64,000 nt of DNA from Henriciella sp. AS95 (GCF_038900055.1 NZ_JBBMQM010000001.1:3286001-3350000); one strand, 5' to 3'. Numbered from the stretch's first letter, positions 52,739 to 62,041 are shown. A program made the numbers and translations. Notes: generated by a model from the letters alone, not told the origin.

Positions 52739-54604
52739 CTATTTGATTTCGATAATGTCAGCGTCTGGTTGCTTGGCGAACAGCCGCTCGACGTCAGCCG
52801 CGCGCAGCGCCTGCACCTTACTCTGATTAAGATAGCCCTTTTCGGTGATCTCACCGGCATCGGCCTTGGGCATGTCCTTTTGCAGCAGGATACGCGCAAC
52901 GCGCGATGCGGCATTCGGGTGCTTGCGATTATAGTCGAGCAGCCCGTCCTTCACGGCCGCCTTCACCTGTTCGTCCTCAGCCAAGTCTTCAAGCGGTACA
53001 TTTCGTCCGGTTTTCCGACGGCACCACCCCTCATTGAGGAAGCCGAGCAGCGCAATGCGGTCCTGGTTGAGGCCGCACACCACGACATCCGACAGCGCCC
53101 CATCGACGGCTTCAACCGCCTTGATCCGCACCGTGCCCGCAGACACCCATGTCCCATTCGACAGCTTGAACTCCTCGGCGATCCGGCCATCGAAGGCGAG
53201 GCCCTCATTCGGGTCGTCCGGATTCTTGAACTTCACCGCGTCGCCAAGGCAGTAATAGCCTTCCTCGTCGAAGACCTCGGCGGTCTTTTCGGGGTTCTTC
53301 AGATAGCCCTGCGTGATGCCCGGCCCGCGCACGCGCAGTTCCATCTTCTCACCCACCGGCACCATCTTCATCTCCGCGCCCGGCAGCGGCAAGCCAAGCA
53401 AGCCCATCGTGTCGCTTGGCCAATGAACATTGGAGATGGTCGGCGAGGTTTCGGTCGCGCCATAGCCAGCAGACAGGCTGATCCGCTCGCCCGTCACCCC
53501 GACGGCCACCTTCTGGATGCGCTCATAAATGTCCTGGCCCAGCGCTGCGCCGCCATAAGCCATCACCATGATGCGCGAGAAGAAGGTTTCCGCCAGCGCC
53601 CGGTCATGCTCCAGCTCGGTCGCAATCGCCGCCCAGGCCGCCGGCACCGTCGTATGCTGGGTCGGCGCGACCTCACGCAGATTGCGCAGCATTTCCGGCA
53701 GGCGGGCCGGTGTCGGCGCGCCCCAGTCGATGTAGAGCGTACCGCCCCAGTCCAGCATGGAGTGCAGGATCGAGTTCGCGCCATATGTATGGCTCCACGG
53801 CAGGAAGCTGATCATCACCTGCGGGCCGTCCGCCATCGCTTCCAGCTTTTCCACGTCCCAGATGGAACGGATCTTCTTGACCATCGCCGCGATGTTCTCG
53901 TGCGTATTGATAACGGCCTTCGGCTCGCCCGTTGACCCGGAGGTCAGCATGTATTTCGCGATGCTGTCACCGCTGATCCGGTCATAAGCAAGATCAACAA
54001 AGCTCGTTGGCTCGGCGGCAAATTCATCCAGCGATTTCGCGTTCACGCCGCTCGGCCTGTTCCTGCGATAGAGCACCAGACGGTCTCCCACATCCATGCC
54101 ATCGAGGCCGCGCTGATACTCTTCGCCATCCTCGACATAGATGAAGGCCGGCTCAGTCAGCGCGTCGATATAATTGAGCCGCGCGAAATCCTGGCTGAGC
54201 GTGGCATAGGCGGGCGTGACGGGCACGACCGGGCTACCGGCCCACATCGCGGCATACATGACCAGCGCATTCTCAATGGCGTTGCGCGACAGGATCATCA
54301 CCGGCTTGTCCTGCCCGGCACCCGCATCGAGGAAGCCCTGCGCCAGCGCCCGGATCTTCGACAGCGCCTCACCATAGGTCACCGTCTTCCAGCCGGGCTT
54401 TGACGGATCGTCCGGATCGCGCTGTGCCAGGAAGATCTGGTCCGGCCGCGCCGAGGCCCAATAGACAATCGGCGCCAGCATGTGCGCCGGATAGGGCCGA
54501 AGCGGCTGGCCGTTTCGCAGCAGGATCGAACCGTCGTCGCGATACGTCACGTCGAGCTTCTGCGGCAGATAAGGAATGTCGCGAAACGGAATATCAGAAC
54601 TCAT
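52739..54604 (-). CDS. Feruloyl-CoA-synthetase-like acyl-CoA ligase
   Basis: 621 aa; the ATG at 54604 has AAGGG upstream and overlaps the K+-channel stop. Adenylation motifs are clear: MLTSGSTGEPKAVINTH (P-loop), FLPWSHTYGAN, GYGATETSPT, and LAFDGRIAEEFKLSNGTWVSAGTVR. The arrangement with the long N-terminal part and KLSNGTWV region is that of bacterial feruloyl-CoA synthase (Fcs). It would activate hydroxycinnamates, such as ferulate, with ATP and CoA. The next gene in the direction of transcription is the TPP enzyme; no enoyl-CoA hydratase/lyase is nearby. Confidence 0.85.
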   Translation of the reverse strand: MSSDIPFRDIPYLPQKLDVTYRDDGSILLRNGQPLRPYPAHMLAPIVYWASARPDQIFLAQRDPDDPSKPGWKTVTYGEALSKIRALAQGFLDAGAGQDKPVMILSRNAIENALVMYAAMWAGSPVVPVTPAYATLSQDFARLNYIDALTEPAFIYVEDGEEYQRGLDGMDVGDRLVLYRRNRPSGVNAKSLDEFAAEPTSFVDLAYDRISGDSIAKYMLTSGSTGEPKAVINTHENIAAMVKKIRSIWDVEKLEAMADGPQVMISFLPWSHTYGANSILHSMLDWGGTLYIDWGAPTPARLPEMLRNLREVAPTQHTTVPAAWAAIATELEHDRALAETFFSRIMVMAYGGAALGQDIYERIQKVAVGVTGERISLSAGYGATETSPTISNVHWPSDTMGLLGLPLPGAEMKMVPVGEKMELRVRGPGITQGYLKNPEKTAEVFDEEGYYCLGDAVKFKNPDDPNEGLAFDGRIAEEFKLSNGTWVSAGTVRIKAVEAVDGALSDVVVCGLNQDRIALLGFLNEGWCRRKTGRNVPLEDLAEDEQVKAAVKDGLLDYNRKHPNAASRVARILLQKDMPKADAGEITEKGYLNQSKVQALRAADVERLFAKQPDADIIEIK

Positions 54605-55383
54605 GAAAAGCCCTTCGTCGGAATTTTGACCACTTCGCCGCAATGCTTGCAGTGGACGGCGTCTCTGTCATGCCGGCTCAGTCCACATGCTTCGCATTCG
54701 ACATTCACCTTGCTGTCGGGTTCGATGATCGCCCGAAGCAGCTGAAGGAACAGCGAGAGGCCCAGGACCATCACCAGAATAGACAGAAAACGGCCGGCCT
54801 GTCCCTGCAGCAGAACATCGCCATAACCCGTCGTGGTCAGGCTGGTCACGGTGAAATAGAGCGCATCTATATAGGTGTGGATATCGGCGTTACGGCCCAC
54901 CTGCGTCGCATAGACGATCGCCGATGTGATGAACACGAAAACGACGAGGTTCGTCACCTTGTCGATCACATGCTCATGGCGCTGGAAGAAAGGCGTCAGG
55001 ACCTTGATGCGCCGTATGAAGGTGAAGGCTCGCACCGCACGCACGGCGCGCAAGATGCGCAGGAACGCAAAATTCGAGACCAGAAGCGGGGCAAACATGG
55101 TCACGATGACGATCATGTCAGCCCAGTTGATCCACTTCAGGAAGAAGCGATGCTTGTGCCGCGTGATGTACAGCCGAGCCAGAAAATCCATAAGGATGAC
55201 CGACCCGATGACGTAGTCGAGCGCATAATGCCCGCGCTCACGCTGATCAAAGGGCGCCCACAGAAAGTAACCGATCGTCAGGATGTCGAAGATGAGCAGA
55301 GCCCACCTGAAGGCAAACGGGCCATTGCCCGTCCCTTCGTAAAGCCAGAAGAGCTGCCGATTGAGACCCTTGCGATCACTCAT
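54601..55383 (-). CDS. Voltage-gated-type potassium channel with zinc-ribbon tail
   Basis: 260 aa. Six membrane helices with a voltage-sensor-like S4 (RILRAVRAVRAFTFIRRIKVL) and the pore motif TSLTTTGYGDVLL (selectivity filter TTGYGD). The C-terminus adds a rubredoxin-like zinc ribbon, CEACGLSRHDRDAVHCKHCGE, with two CxxC pairs, absent in normal Kv channels. It conducts K+ across the inner membrane. The ATG at 55383 is used rather than an upstream TTG. Its stop overlaps the ligase start by 4 bp. Confidence 0.9.
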   Translation of the reverse strand: MSDRKGLNRQLFWLYEGTGNGPFAFRWALLIFDILTIGYFLWAPFDQRERGHYALDYVIGSVILMDFLARLYITRHKHRFFLKWINWADMIVIVTMFAPLLVSNFAFLRILRAVRAVRAFTFIRRIKVLTPFFQRHEHVIDKVTNLVVFVFITSAIVYATQVGRNADIHTYIDALYFTVTSLTTTGYGDVLLQGQAGRFLSILVMVLGLSLFLQLLRAIIEPDSKVNVECEACGLSRHDRDAVHCKHCGEVVKIPTKGFS

Positions 55384-55429
55384 GGCGAGGGTGTCCCACG
55401 ACAACCCTTCAAGATCAATCGGTTAGCTA

Positions 55430-55672
55430 TCAGTCAGATCGTTCAAGCCTGTCACGATCGGGTGCAAGATAAAGCTGAGCGGAATTGTTTTCCGCATGCC
55501 AGATGACATCCTCTACCTTCATTGCGACGCGGCGGCTTTCAATCCAGACGATCTCACCCTTGCGCGGCACGGCAGACATCGTGACCGATGCAAGCTTGCG
55601 ATTTGTCGCCGACTTGTAGAGATCGATACTGATATCCGCTGCCCTAGATTTCAATTGTCCCTGCTGGTCCAT
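55430..55672 (-). CDS. Small protein of unknown function
   Basis: 80 aa, predicted soluble and beta-rich: RAADISIDLYKSATNRKLASVTMSAVPRKGEIVWIESRRVAMKVEDVIWH. No signal peptide, no recognised family. The coding character is good and the reading frame is complete, but there is no clear ribosome-binding site. It lies 46 bp upstream of the channel gene on the same strand. Confidence 0.6.
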   Translation of the reverse strand: MDQQGQLKSRAADISIDLYKSATNRKLASVTMSAVPRKGEIVWIESRRVAMKVEDVIWHAENNSAQLYLAPDRDRLERSD

Positions 55673-55892
55673 TGGTTCGTTTTCCTTCTGATCAGACCGT
55701 TATGACGGGTCCTGAACGACTCAACACTTCGCGCGGCAAGCCGCCGAAGTCCCAACCTGAAATTCAACCGTTCTGAAGCCACTGACCTGCAAAGTTCTGG
55801 ATTTGTCTCGCAAACCCCATTATTTTATCTACTGCTAAATGATACCTTCGCTCTAGGAATTCGAAGACTAACTATTTAAACATTCCGGAATT

Positions 55893-56561
55893 GTGTCACG
55901 TATCTTTGATTTCAGCATCCCGGCCCTGTTTGACCTGTTGCACGAAGACGCTGCATCGGCATTGAAGGCCGAGTCGACGGCTCGCAACTATAAGGACGGC
56001 CAGATAATTCACGTTCAGGGTGAAAACACCGAATGTATGAATTGGGTGGAGTCCGGAGCGATCGCTTTCGGCAACCTCACAGAATCAGACGGCTTCCTCC
56101 AGATGGTGGAGCTTGGCAAAGGTCATCACTATGGCGAATTCGTCTACTACGAATGCCAGCCCCGCAAGCTGTCGGCTCAGGCGATCGGACCGACCGTCAT
56201 CCGCGAAGTGCAGTATCAGAAATTCCGCGCCTTGGTCGAGGAATTCCCCGAGATTCTGAAAGCCTGTTTCCAGGTTACCAGCAGCAAGAACACCCTGCTT
56301 CTTGAGGTGTATGACGATGCGCGCCACCTGCCATCCGCGCAGCGGATCGCCAAGATGCTTGTGATCATCTCACGCGGGCACCGGCCCAATGTTGCCCTGC
56401 CGTTCACACAAGCCGACCTGTCGACCATCCTTGGCATATCCAAAGTGACGGTGAACCAGACTCTGAAAAAGCTGGAAGACCAGAAAATAATAGAGGTGGG
56501 ATACGGCTTCATCCGCGTGTTGAATATCGGCCGTCTACGCCAGTTCGCGACGCTCAGATAA
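55893..56561 (+). CDS. Crp/Fnr-family transcription regulator
   Basis: 222 aa with a GTG start. A cNMP-binding-like domain (KDGQIIHVQGENTECMNWVESGAIAFG, GKGHHYGEFVYYE) is followed by a long dimer helix and an HTH_Crp domain: LPFTQADLSTILGISKVTVNQTLKKLEDQKIIEVGYGFIRVLN. The Fnr Cys cluster is absent at the N-terminus, so it does not sense oxygen by a [4Fe-4S] centre. The effector is unknown. It is preceded by a 220-bp gap without genes. Confidence 0.92.
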   Translation: MSRIFDFSIPALFDLLHEDAASALKAESTARNYKDGQIIHVQGENTECMNWVESGAIAFGNLTESDGFLQMVELGKGHHYGEFVYYECQPRKLSAQAIGPTVIREVQYQKFRALVEEFPEILKACFQVTSSKNTLLLEVYDDARHLPSAQRIAKMLVIISRGHRPNVALPFTQADLSTILGISKVTVNQTLKKLEDQKIIEVGYGFIRVLNIGRLRQFATLR

Positions 56562-56576
56562 ACGTCGATATTACAC

Positions 56577-56590
56577 TTTATCGCGATCAA
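56577..56590. promoter_or_regulatory. Crp/Fnr-type box
   Basis: TTTAT-CGCG-ATCAA is one mismatch in one arm from the TTGAT-N4-ATCAA Fnr consensus. It lies between the Crp-family gene and the S41 peptidase gene, where autoregulation or control of the peptidase would be possible. Confidence 0.3.
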
Positions 56591-56678
56591 GATTCAGCAC
56601 CTTTCCTGCGGTGATGGCTTGACCGGCCCCCTCTGTTTGGCACCTAATTCTACCCCAAGCGTCAGGGACAATCGCATC

Positions 56679-58334
56679 ATGATCACTTCTCGAGCCTTAG
56701 CGGCAGCCGCGTCAGCAGCCCTTCTGAGCCTGTCAGGATGTGGCGGCGGTGGAGGAGGCGGATCATCCAATCCTGCCCCACCAACCGGCGGCGGGTCTGG
56801 TCCGACCTATACCCCGGGCGTGTACCAGGACTCGAGCCTCTACGAGGATCAGTGCGCCGTTCCACGCACCGGTGTGGACCTTGAAGGCCGCCCGTTTCCC
56901 GATGAGCAGGGCTCTCTGCTGGAAGAACAACTCTGGCTGCGCTCTTGGACGGATGAAACCTATCTTTGGCGCACGGAGGTGCCCGATCTCAATCCCAACA
57001 ATTACAGCGCCGCTATTCCTTATTTCGACGACCTCAAAACGAGCGCCGTAACATCATCAGGTGCACTGAAAGACGACTTCCACTTCAGCGAACCAACCGA
57101 GGAATATCTCGCGGCCCGAAACTCAGCGCCGGCGCCTGCCTATGGCGCGAGCTATGCCATCTTGGCAGCAACAGCCCCGCGCGATGTGCGTGTGCGCTAT
57201 GTCGAGCCGGGGTCGCCTGCAGCCGAAACTGTCAGCGGCCAGCAAAAGCTGATCAGAGGCACCAAGCTTCTCACGGTCGACGGGGTCGACATCGTCAACG
57301 CCACCTCCCAGTCAGCGGTGGACCAGATCAACGCGGCGCTCTTCCCGGACACGGCTGGCGAAACCCACACGTTCACAGTCTCGGACCCTGGCAGCGCTTC
57401 CACGCGCAGCGTCACCCTGACCGCAGAGAACATCTCTCGCCAACCCGTCATCCAGACGTCGATCATCTCCACCGCGACGGGCGATGTCGGCTACATAGTG
57501 TTCAATACGTTCAGCCCCTACTCGTCCGAAGAGCAGATCCTCAATGCGATCCGGACTGTGTCTGCTGCCGGGGCCACAGACCTCGTTCTGGACCTTCGCT
57601 ATAATGGCGGCGGCCTGCTCCGCGTGGCGAGCCAGCTTTCCTACATGGTGGCCGGCAATGCGCGCACGAACAACAAGACGTTCCAGAAGCTCCGGTTCAA
57701 TGCCGCAGCGGGAAACACGGACCCGGTTAATGGCGGGAGCAATGATCCTATCCCCTTCTACAAGACCGGTCTCGGCTTCAGCGTGACTGCTGGCACCGCG
57801 CTGCCAACGCTCAATCTTGGCCGGGTCTTCATCCTGACCACTGAACGCACCTGCAGCGCCAGCGAGGCGGTAATCAATGGCCTGCGCGGTATCAATGTGG
57901 AAGTCGTCCTGATCGGCGACATCACCTGCGGCAAACCATATGGCTTCTACCCGACCGGCAATTGTGGACAGACCTATTACACGATCCAGTTCCAGGGCGT
58001 GAACGATAAGGACTTCGGAGACTTCGCCGATGGCTTTGTGCCGAACAATTCTTCGTTCGGCTTTGGCGTCAAATCCCCCGGATGTGTTGTGGCCGATGAT
58101 CTGAACAACCAGTTTGGCGACACTGATGAAGCGCTGCTCTCTGCCGCCCTGCAGTATCGCGCTGACGGAACCTGCCCAACCCCGCCTCCGGGCGCGAGTG
58201 CGGCCGCTTCGGAAAGCACCCCATCGTCTGTCTCACCGTCATCGGGTGCGCGCCTGGAGCTTCCGGAGCCGGGCATCCTGGAAAACAATTTCGACCTCTC
58301 CATGCCCGGTGAGTATCGGGGCCGCACACAATGA
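56679..58334 (+). CDS. S41-family (C-terminal processing type) peptidase lipoprotein
   Basis: 551 aa. Lipobox LSLSGC is followed by a run of seven glycines and a Ser/Pro/Gly linker. A PDZ-like domain (about 165-255: VRVRYVEPGSPAAETV, LLTVDGVDIVNA) and an S41 protease domain (about 270-490: DVGYIVFNTFSP, DLVLDLRYNGGGLLRVASQL, and the catalytic Ser in TTERTCSASEAVINGLRGIN) follow. A C-terminal extension, Ser/Pro-rich, ends the protein. The envelope-anchored protease probably clears or processes periplasmic proteins. It overlaps the next lipoprotein gene by 4 bp. Confidence 0.9.
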   Translation: MITSRALAAAASAALLSLSGCGGGGGGGSSNPAPPTGGGSGPTYTPGVYQDSSLYEDQCAVPRTGVDLEGRPFPDEQGSLLEEQLWLRSWTDETYLWRTEVPDLNPNNYSAAIPYFDDLKTSAVTSSGALKDDFHFSEPTEEYLAARNSAPAPAYGASYAILAATAPRDVRVRYVEPGSPAAETVSGQQKLIRGTKLLTVDGVDIVNATSQSAVDQINAALFPDTAGETHTFTVSDPGSASTRSVTLTAENISRQPVIQTSIISTATGDVGYIVFNTFSPYSSEEQILNAIRTVSAAGATDLVLDLRYNGGGLLRVASQLSYMVAGNARTNNKTFQKLRFNAAAGNTDPVNGGSNDPIPFYKTGLGFSVTAGTALPTLNLGRVFILTTERTCSASEAVINGLRGINVEVVLIGDITCGKPYGFYPTGNCGQTYYTIQFQGVNDKDFGDFADGFVPNNSSFGFGVKSPGCVVADDLNNQFGDTDEALLSAALQYRADGTCPTPPPGASAAASESTPSSVSPSSGARLELPEPGILENNFDLSMPGEYRGRTQ

Positions 58335-58705
58335 GGCGTGCGATCAAGCTTGCGCTGTCCACGCTGGCATCGCTCAACCTGCTCACCGGTTGCACAACCG
58401 CGCAGACCAGCCAGCCGGCGACGCTGACGCGGTCGGATGATGCCACGCTGTCTCGGGTGAAATCAGTTCTGGCTGAGGCGATGGGTCGCCAGAATATCCG
58501 CCTTGGCGCCGGTGACCTGACCGAAGAGACCAGCGTCACCGTCCTGCCGCCCAATCTCGGCCCGCTGGAAACCAACAGCCCCGCCATCCCGGTTCCGTTC
58601 GACATCGTGACGGACGGGCGCCATTGCTTCGTGGTCCGCCGCGAGACGGGCGAAAAGTACCGGCTGTCTGATGTCGATTGCGTCGCGGCAGGCGTCGAGC
58701 CCTAA
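58331..58705 (+). CDS. Small lipoprotein of unknown function
   Basis: 124 aa. Lipobox LLTGC (Cys21). The mature part has a Ser/Thr-rich start, a helical region and a beta-rich end (IPVPFDIVTDGRHCFVVRRETGEKYRLSDVDC) with two cysteines. No family is recognised. The 4-bp overlap with the S41 peptidase gene suggests it is a partner or substrate. Confidence 0.75.
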   Translation: MRRAIKLALSTLASLNLLTGCTTAQTSQPATLTRSDDATLSRVKSVLAEAMGRQNIRLGAGDLTEETSVTVLPPNLGPLETNSPAIPVPFDIVTDGRHCFVVRRETGEKYRLSDVDCVAAGVEP

Positions 58706-58725
58706 AAAAGCCCGACGCAATCAGA

Positions 58726-60129
58726 TCAGGATGCGAGGTGCTTGATCATCACATAGAAATGGTCGAGCCCGTCATAGAAGCTGGACACCAGCATCCGCTC
58801 ATTCAGGCCGTGCGCGTTCACGTCATTCTGCTTCGCCGCAAATCCGCTCACCCCGTAAGTGTCATAGCCGAGATTGCGGTAATGCATGCCGTCCGTGCCG
58901 CCAGCCGACATGTGGGGGATCACCGGTATATCGAGACCGCGGGCCTCAAGCGCCGCATTGATCGCTTCCAGCACATCGTCGCGAAGGCCAGATTCCGGGC
59001 TTTCGACCAGGTCTGAGATCAGCTCGAATTTGACATCCTCATTGCCGACGACCTCTTTCAGCCGTTCCTCTGTCTCCTCGATGCCGACGCCCGGGAAGAT
59101 GCGGCAGTTTACCGTCGCTGTCGCCGATTGCGGCAGGGCATTCTCGGCATGCCCAGCGCGCAGCATGGTTGCGATACAGGTGGTGCCGATCTGCCCGACT
59201 GTCGACGGATCGTCGCGCAGGATTTCGATGGCCCCTTCATTGGTCGGGTCTTCTGCAAAGGTCCGCATCGCATTGCCAAGCTTGTCCAGCCGCCGGCGGC
59301 CAGCGGCATCCAGCGAGGCCCGCGTCAGTTCGCTCGAACGGACCGGGAATTTGTAAGCTTCGATCTTCTTCAGCGCATCGGCGAGTTCATAGATCGCATT
59401 GTCCTTGCGCGGCGCAGATGAGTGCCCGCCCGGATTGGTCACGGTCAGCTCGAACGTCGCATAAGTCTTCTCAGCGCCCTGCACACCATAGGTCATGGCG
59501 TCGCCCTTTGGTCCCAGCGACACACCGCCCGCATCAGCGTTCAGGATGAAGGCCGGCTTTACCGTTTCATCGACCCATTTGGCCTGCGCCCGCGTCGACA
59601 CCATGCCCGTCTCTTCATCGCCTGAGAGCACCATGACGAGGTCCCGGTTCGGCTCGAAGCCTTCTTCCTTGAGGCGGATAAAGGTCGAGACGAGGCTGGT
59701 GACGCCATATTTGTTGTCCGCCGTGCCGCGCCCGAAGAAATAGCCGTCCTCTTCGGTCAGCGTGTAAGGGTCGAGTACCCAGTCCTTGGCGAGCGCGTCG
59801 ACCACATCCATGTGGGCGAGCAGCACGATCGGTTCTTCAGTCGCCTCTTCCGCGCGATACCAGACCACCATGCCCTGCGTCGCCTCGCCATTATTGTCGT
59901 AATCGGAGACTTCGATATCGCCGTCCTCGAACCCGGCATCCTTCAGCACACCAACCAGGTAATCGACCACCTCCGGCACGTTCTCCTGCCCCCGCGCAGA
60001 CCGGGTCTCGACCACATTCTTGTAGATCTCGCGGGCCTCCTGCTCATAGGGCGCACGCTCCTGCGCGAAAGTGGATGGGGCGGCAACAATGAGGGCTGCT
60101 GACAGCAGCAATGAAGGTCTGAAGGCCAT
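58726..60129 (-). CDS. M20-family metallopeptidase, exported
   Basis: 467 aa, ATG at 60129 with GGAG 8 nt upstream, signal peptide ending STFAQ. The di-zinc ligand blocks are visible: VLLAHMDVVDA, GRGTADNKYG, VLSGDEETGMVSTRA, and a late HMSAGGTDGMHYR. The dimerisation domain lies between (VTNPGGHSSAPRKDNAIYE). It hydrolyses peptides or acylated amino acids in the periplasm. It is convergent with the small lipoprotein gene. Confidence 0.93.
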   Translation of the reverse strand: MAFRPSLLLSAALIVAAPSTFAQERAPYEQEAREIYKNVVETRSARGQENVPEVVDYLVGVLKDAGFEDGDIEVSDYDNNGEATQGMVVWYRAEEATEEPIVLLAHMDVVDALAKDWVLDPYTLTEEDGYFFGRGTADNKYGVTSLVSTFIRLKEEGFEPNRDLVMVLSGDEETGMVSTRAQAKWVDETVKPAFILNADAGGVSLGPKGDAMTYGVQGAEKTYATFELTVTNPGGHSSAPRKDNAIYELADALKKIEAYKFPVRSSELTRASLDAAGRRRLDKLGNAMRTFAEDPTNEGAIEILRDDPSTVGQIGTTCIATMLRAGHAENALPQSATATVNCRIFPGVGIEETEERLKEVVGNEDVKFELISDLVESPESGLRDDVLEAINAALEARGLDIPVIPHMSAGGTDGMHYRNLGYDTYGVSGFAAKQNDVNAHGLNERMLVSSFYDGLDHFYVMIKHLAS

Positions 60130-60228
60130 GAATTTTCTCCCGTTTTTCCGGTGTGAGGTGTGCACTCTTGGGCTGACCTTAACGCGCCCGCCAAGAATGT
60201 CAGTTGCGAAATTCTCGCCAGCGCCAGA

Positions 60229-61011
60229 TCACGTCCCCCGCCCGGCAATGACCCGCAGCTTGTCCACCATTGGAGCATTGACTGTTTCCAGGTCGGTGAT
60301 CGCCGTCTCGACATCGGCAAAGCGGATCTGCAGCGCCTCGACCAGCTCCGGATCGGCCCGCAGCAGGTCGGCAGCCACCTTGATCTCACCGGGCGGCAGT
60401 TCCAGCGAGCATGGATAGGCCAGCGAGCCGATAATCGCCTCATAGTCTCCGCTCGGCACGAACCGGTCGCCGCACTGGCGCAGCGCTGCGGCCTGGACAG
60501 GCGCAGGGACCCTCCGGCGAAAAATCGTCCTCACCGGCGCGGCCCGCCCTTCTTCCGCGATCACATCGAGCAACTCCGTGTTAAACAGGCTGATGGCCGT
60601 AGTACGCAGCGTCTCATCCCAGATCAGACCGATCTCACCCGTCGAGAGCAACTCGTCATAGGTCGCGCGGCCGCGGTCGTGATACTTGTACTGCGTCGCG
60701 CGATAGACGCTGACGATAAATTGCTCGTCCGACAAAGGCGCTTCCCCGTAGAGGGAATCCAGTGCCGCGCGTGCACTCCGGCGGACATCCTTGTTGTATT
60801 CCAGGAGGTACTCATAGGCCCACGCCTCATAGCGCAGATCCTCCGTCAGCCGCTCACTGAACACCGCCGCCCGCTCGCGCGTCTCGCGGTCCGCATTCCA
60901 GTTGCCAAGTTGGATACCAAGGAAGACACCCAGCACCACGATCAGCGTTTCGATGAGGACGGTGAACCAGTCCTGCTTGCGGATCGAAGTGGCGAGGCGC
61001 TGGAGGATCAT
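60229..61011 (-). CDS. Membrane-anchored protein, DUF6090-like, unknown function
   Basis: 260 aa. A basic start and one N-terminal helix (VLIETLIVVLGVFLGIQLGNWN, about 18-39) resemble DUF6090 proteins. The remaining helical, charged part is cytoplasmic or periplasmic with two cysteines. No enzyme motif is visible. It overlaps the next upstream gene by 4 bp and is the last of four adjacent membrane-anchored genes on this strand. Confidence 0.72.
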   Translation of the reverse strand: MILQRLATSIRKQDWFTVLIETLIVVLGVFLGIQLGNWNADRETRERAAVFSERLTEDLRYEAWAYEYLLEYNKDVRRSARAALDSLYGEAPLSDEQFIVSVYRATQYKYHDRGRATYDELLSTGEIGLIWDETLRTTAISLFNTELLDVIAEEGRAAPVRTIFRRRVPAPVQAAALRQCGDRFVPSGDYEAIIGSLAYPCSLELPPGEIKVAADLLRADPELVEALQIRFADVETAITDLETVNAPMVDKLRVIAGRGT

Positions 61012-61961
61012 GGCGTTTGATCCACCAGGCGGATCTCGTTTTCCAGAGCGATCCGAAGCGCACCGTCCTCTCGCTTGAGGACGCCGGTGTAGGCATACGC
61101 AGACGACTCTTCGCCAGCCCCCCAGTGGAAGGTCCCGCTGACGGCGACAGCGTCCGTGCCAATCGGGTCAAAGGCCAGATCAAGCCACTCAAACGATGAG
61201 GGCGGGGTCCAGCCGGAGGAGTATAGTTCTGCAATTTCCTGATGCGTCTTGTGTCCGCCCTCGCCGTTCAGGACCATGACGGCCCCCGAACTGGCGTAGC
61301 GCTGAACGAGCGCGCTGCGATCCCCCGCGCGCAGATCGTCGCCATAGGCGGCCATGAAAGCCTCAGCCTCGGTCTCCATGCTGCCGCTGAACGGCACGCG
61401 GATAGAGGCATAATGCTCAACCAGAAAGTCGGGGTCGATGGCCGTGACGATCGGGGCGGCGACCTCGAACATTGGCGTGCCGGCCCAGCCAATCTCCTCG
61501 CGTTCCCACCATCGCTTGGCAAACCGGCTGCCAAAATAGAATGGCGCCGTATTTTCGATATGCCTCTTGGTCCGGGCGCGTTCGACCAAACCTTCCTGCT
61601 CCATGTTGAAAAGGATGTCCCATTGCTGCATAATCGCGACGAGCTGGGTTTCAGCCATCCGCAGCTCGCCATCGGTAAGGTCTACTGGTGAATGGATCGC
61701 CTTCATCCAGGCGTCGGACGCGGCCGGTGAGGCGAGGCTTAATTCCATTTGCGTCATCATGGCCGCCCGCGCCGTTTCGTGGGACAGTCGGCTCATCGAC
61801 GCGCTCTGGCGCACTTCCACGATCAGCACGATCAGGCCGAGCAGCACACCAAGATTAGCCGCCAGCGTCAGCCAGCGATTGACCCGGTCCAGCCGCCGCC
61901 CGTCCGCTCTGGCGGCTGCGTCTTCCTGTTCTGGCTGTTGCGCGTCAGCGACGTCACTCAT
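61008..61961 (-). CDS. Membrane-anchored protein with SnoaL/DUF4440-like C-terminus
   Basis: 317 aa. One helix (about 30-50: LTLAANLGVLLGLIVLIVEV) follows an acidic N-terminus. A helical domain (about 55-190) resembles those of the two small neighbours at 62042 and 62618. The C-terminal part (about 205-317) looks like a SnoaL/DUF4440 cone: SALVQRYASSGAVMVLNGEGGHKTHQEIAELYSSGW, WHWGAGEESSAYAY-like. Function unknown. 4-bp overlap with the DUF6090-like gene. Confidence 0.7.
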   Translation of the reverse strand: MSDVADAQQPEQEDAAARADGRRLDRVNRWLTLAANLGVLLGLIVLIVEVRQSASMSRLSHETARAAMMTQMELSLASPAASDAWMKAIHSPVDLTDGELRMAETQLVAIMQQWDILFNMEQEGLVERARTKRHIENTAPFYFGSRFAKRWWEREEIGWAGTPMFEVAAPIVTAIDPDFLVEHYASIRVPFSGSMETEAEAFMAAYGDDLRAGDRSALVQRYASSGAVMVLNGEGGHKTHQEIAELYSSGWTPPSSFEWLDLAFDPIGTDAVAVSGTFHWGAGEESSAYAYTGVLKREDGALRIALENEIRLVDQTP

Positions 61962-62041
61962 CCTGATCCCCCTGCGGAAACTTTACCGCGAAACGCAGCG
62001 ATGCAAAGAAAAATCGGGCTTTGCGGCGTCCTGTTCGAGGG

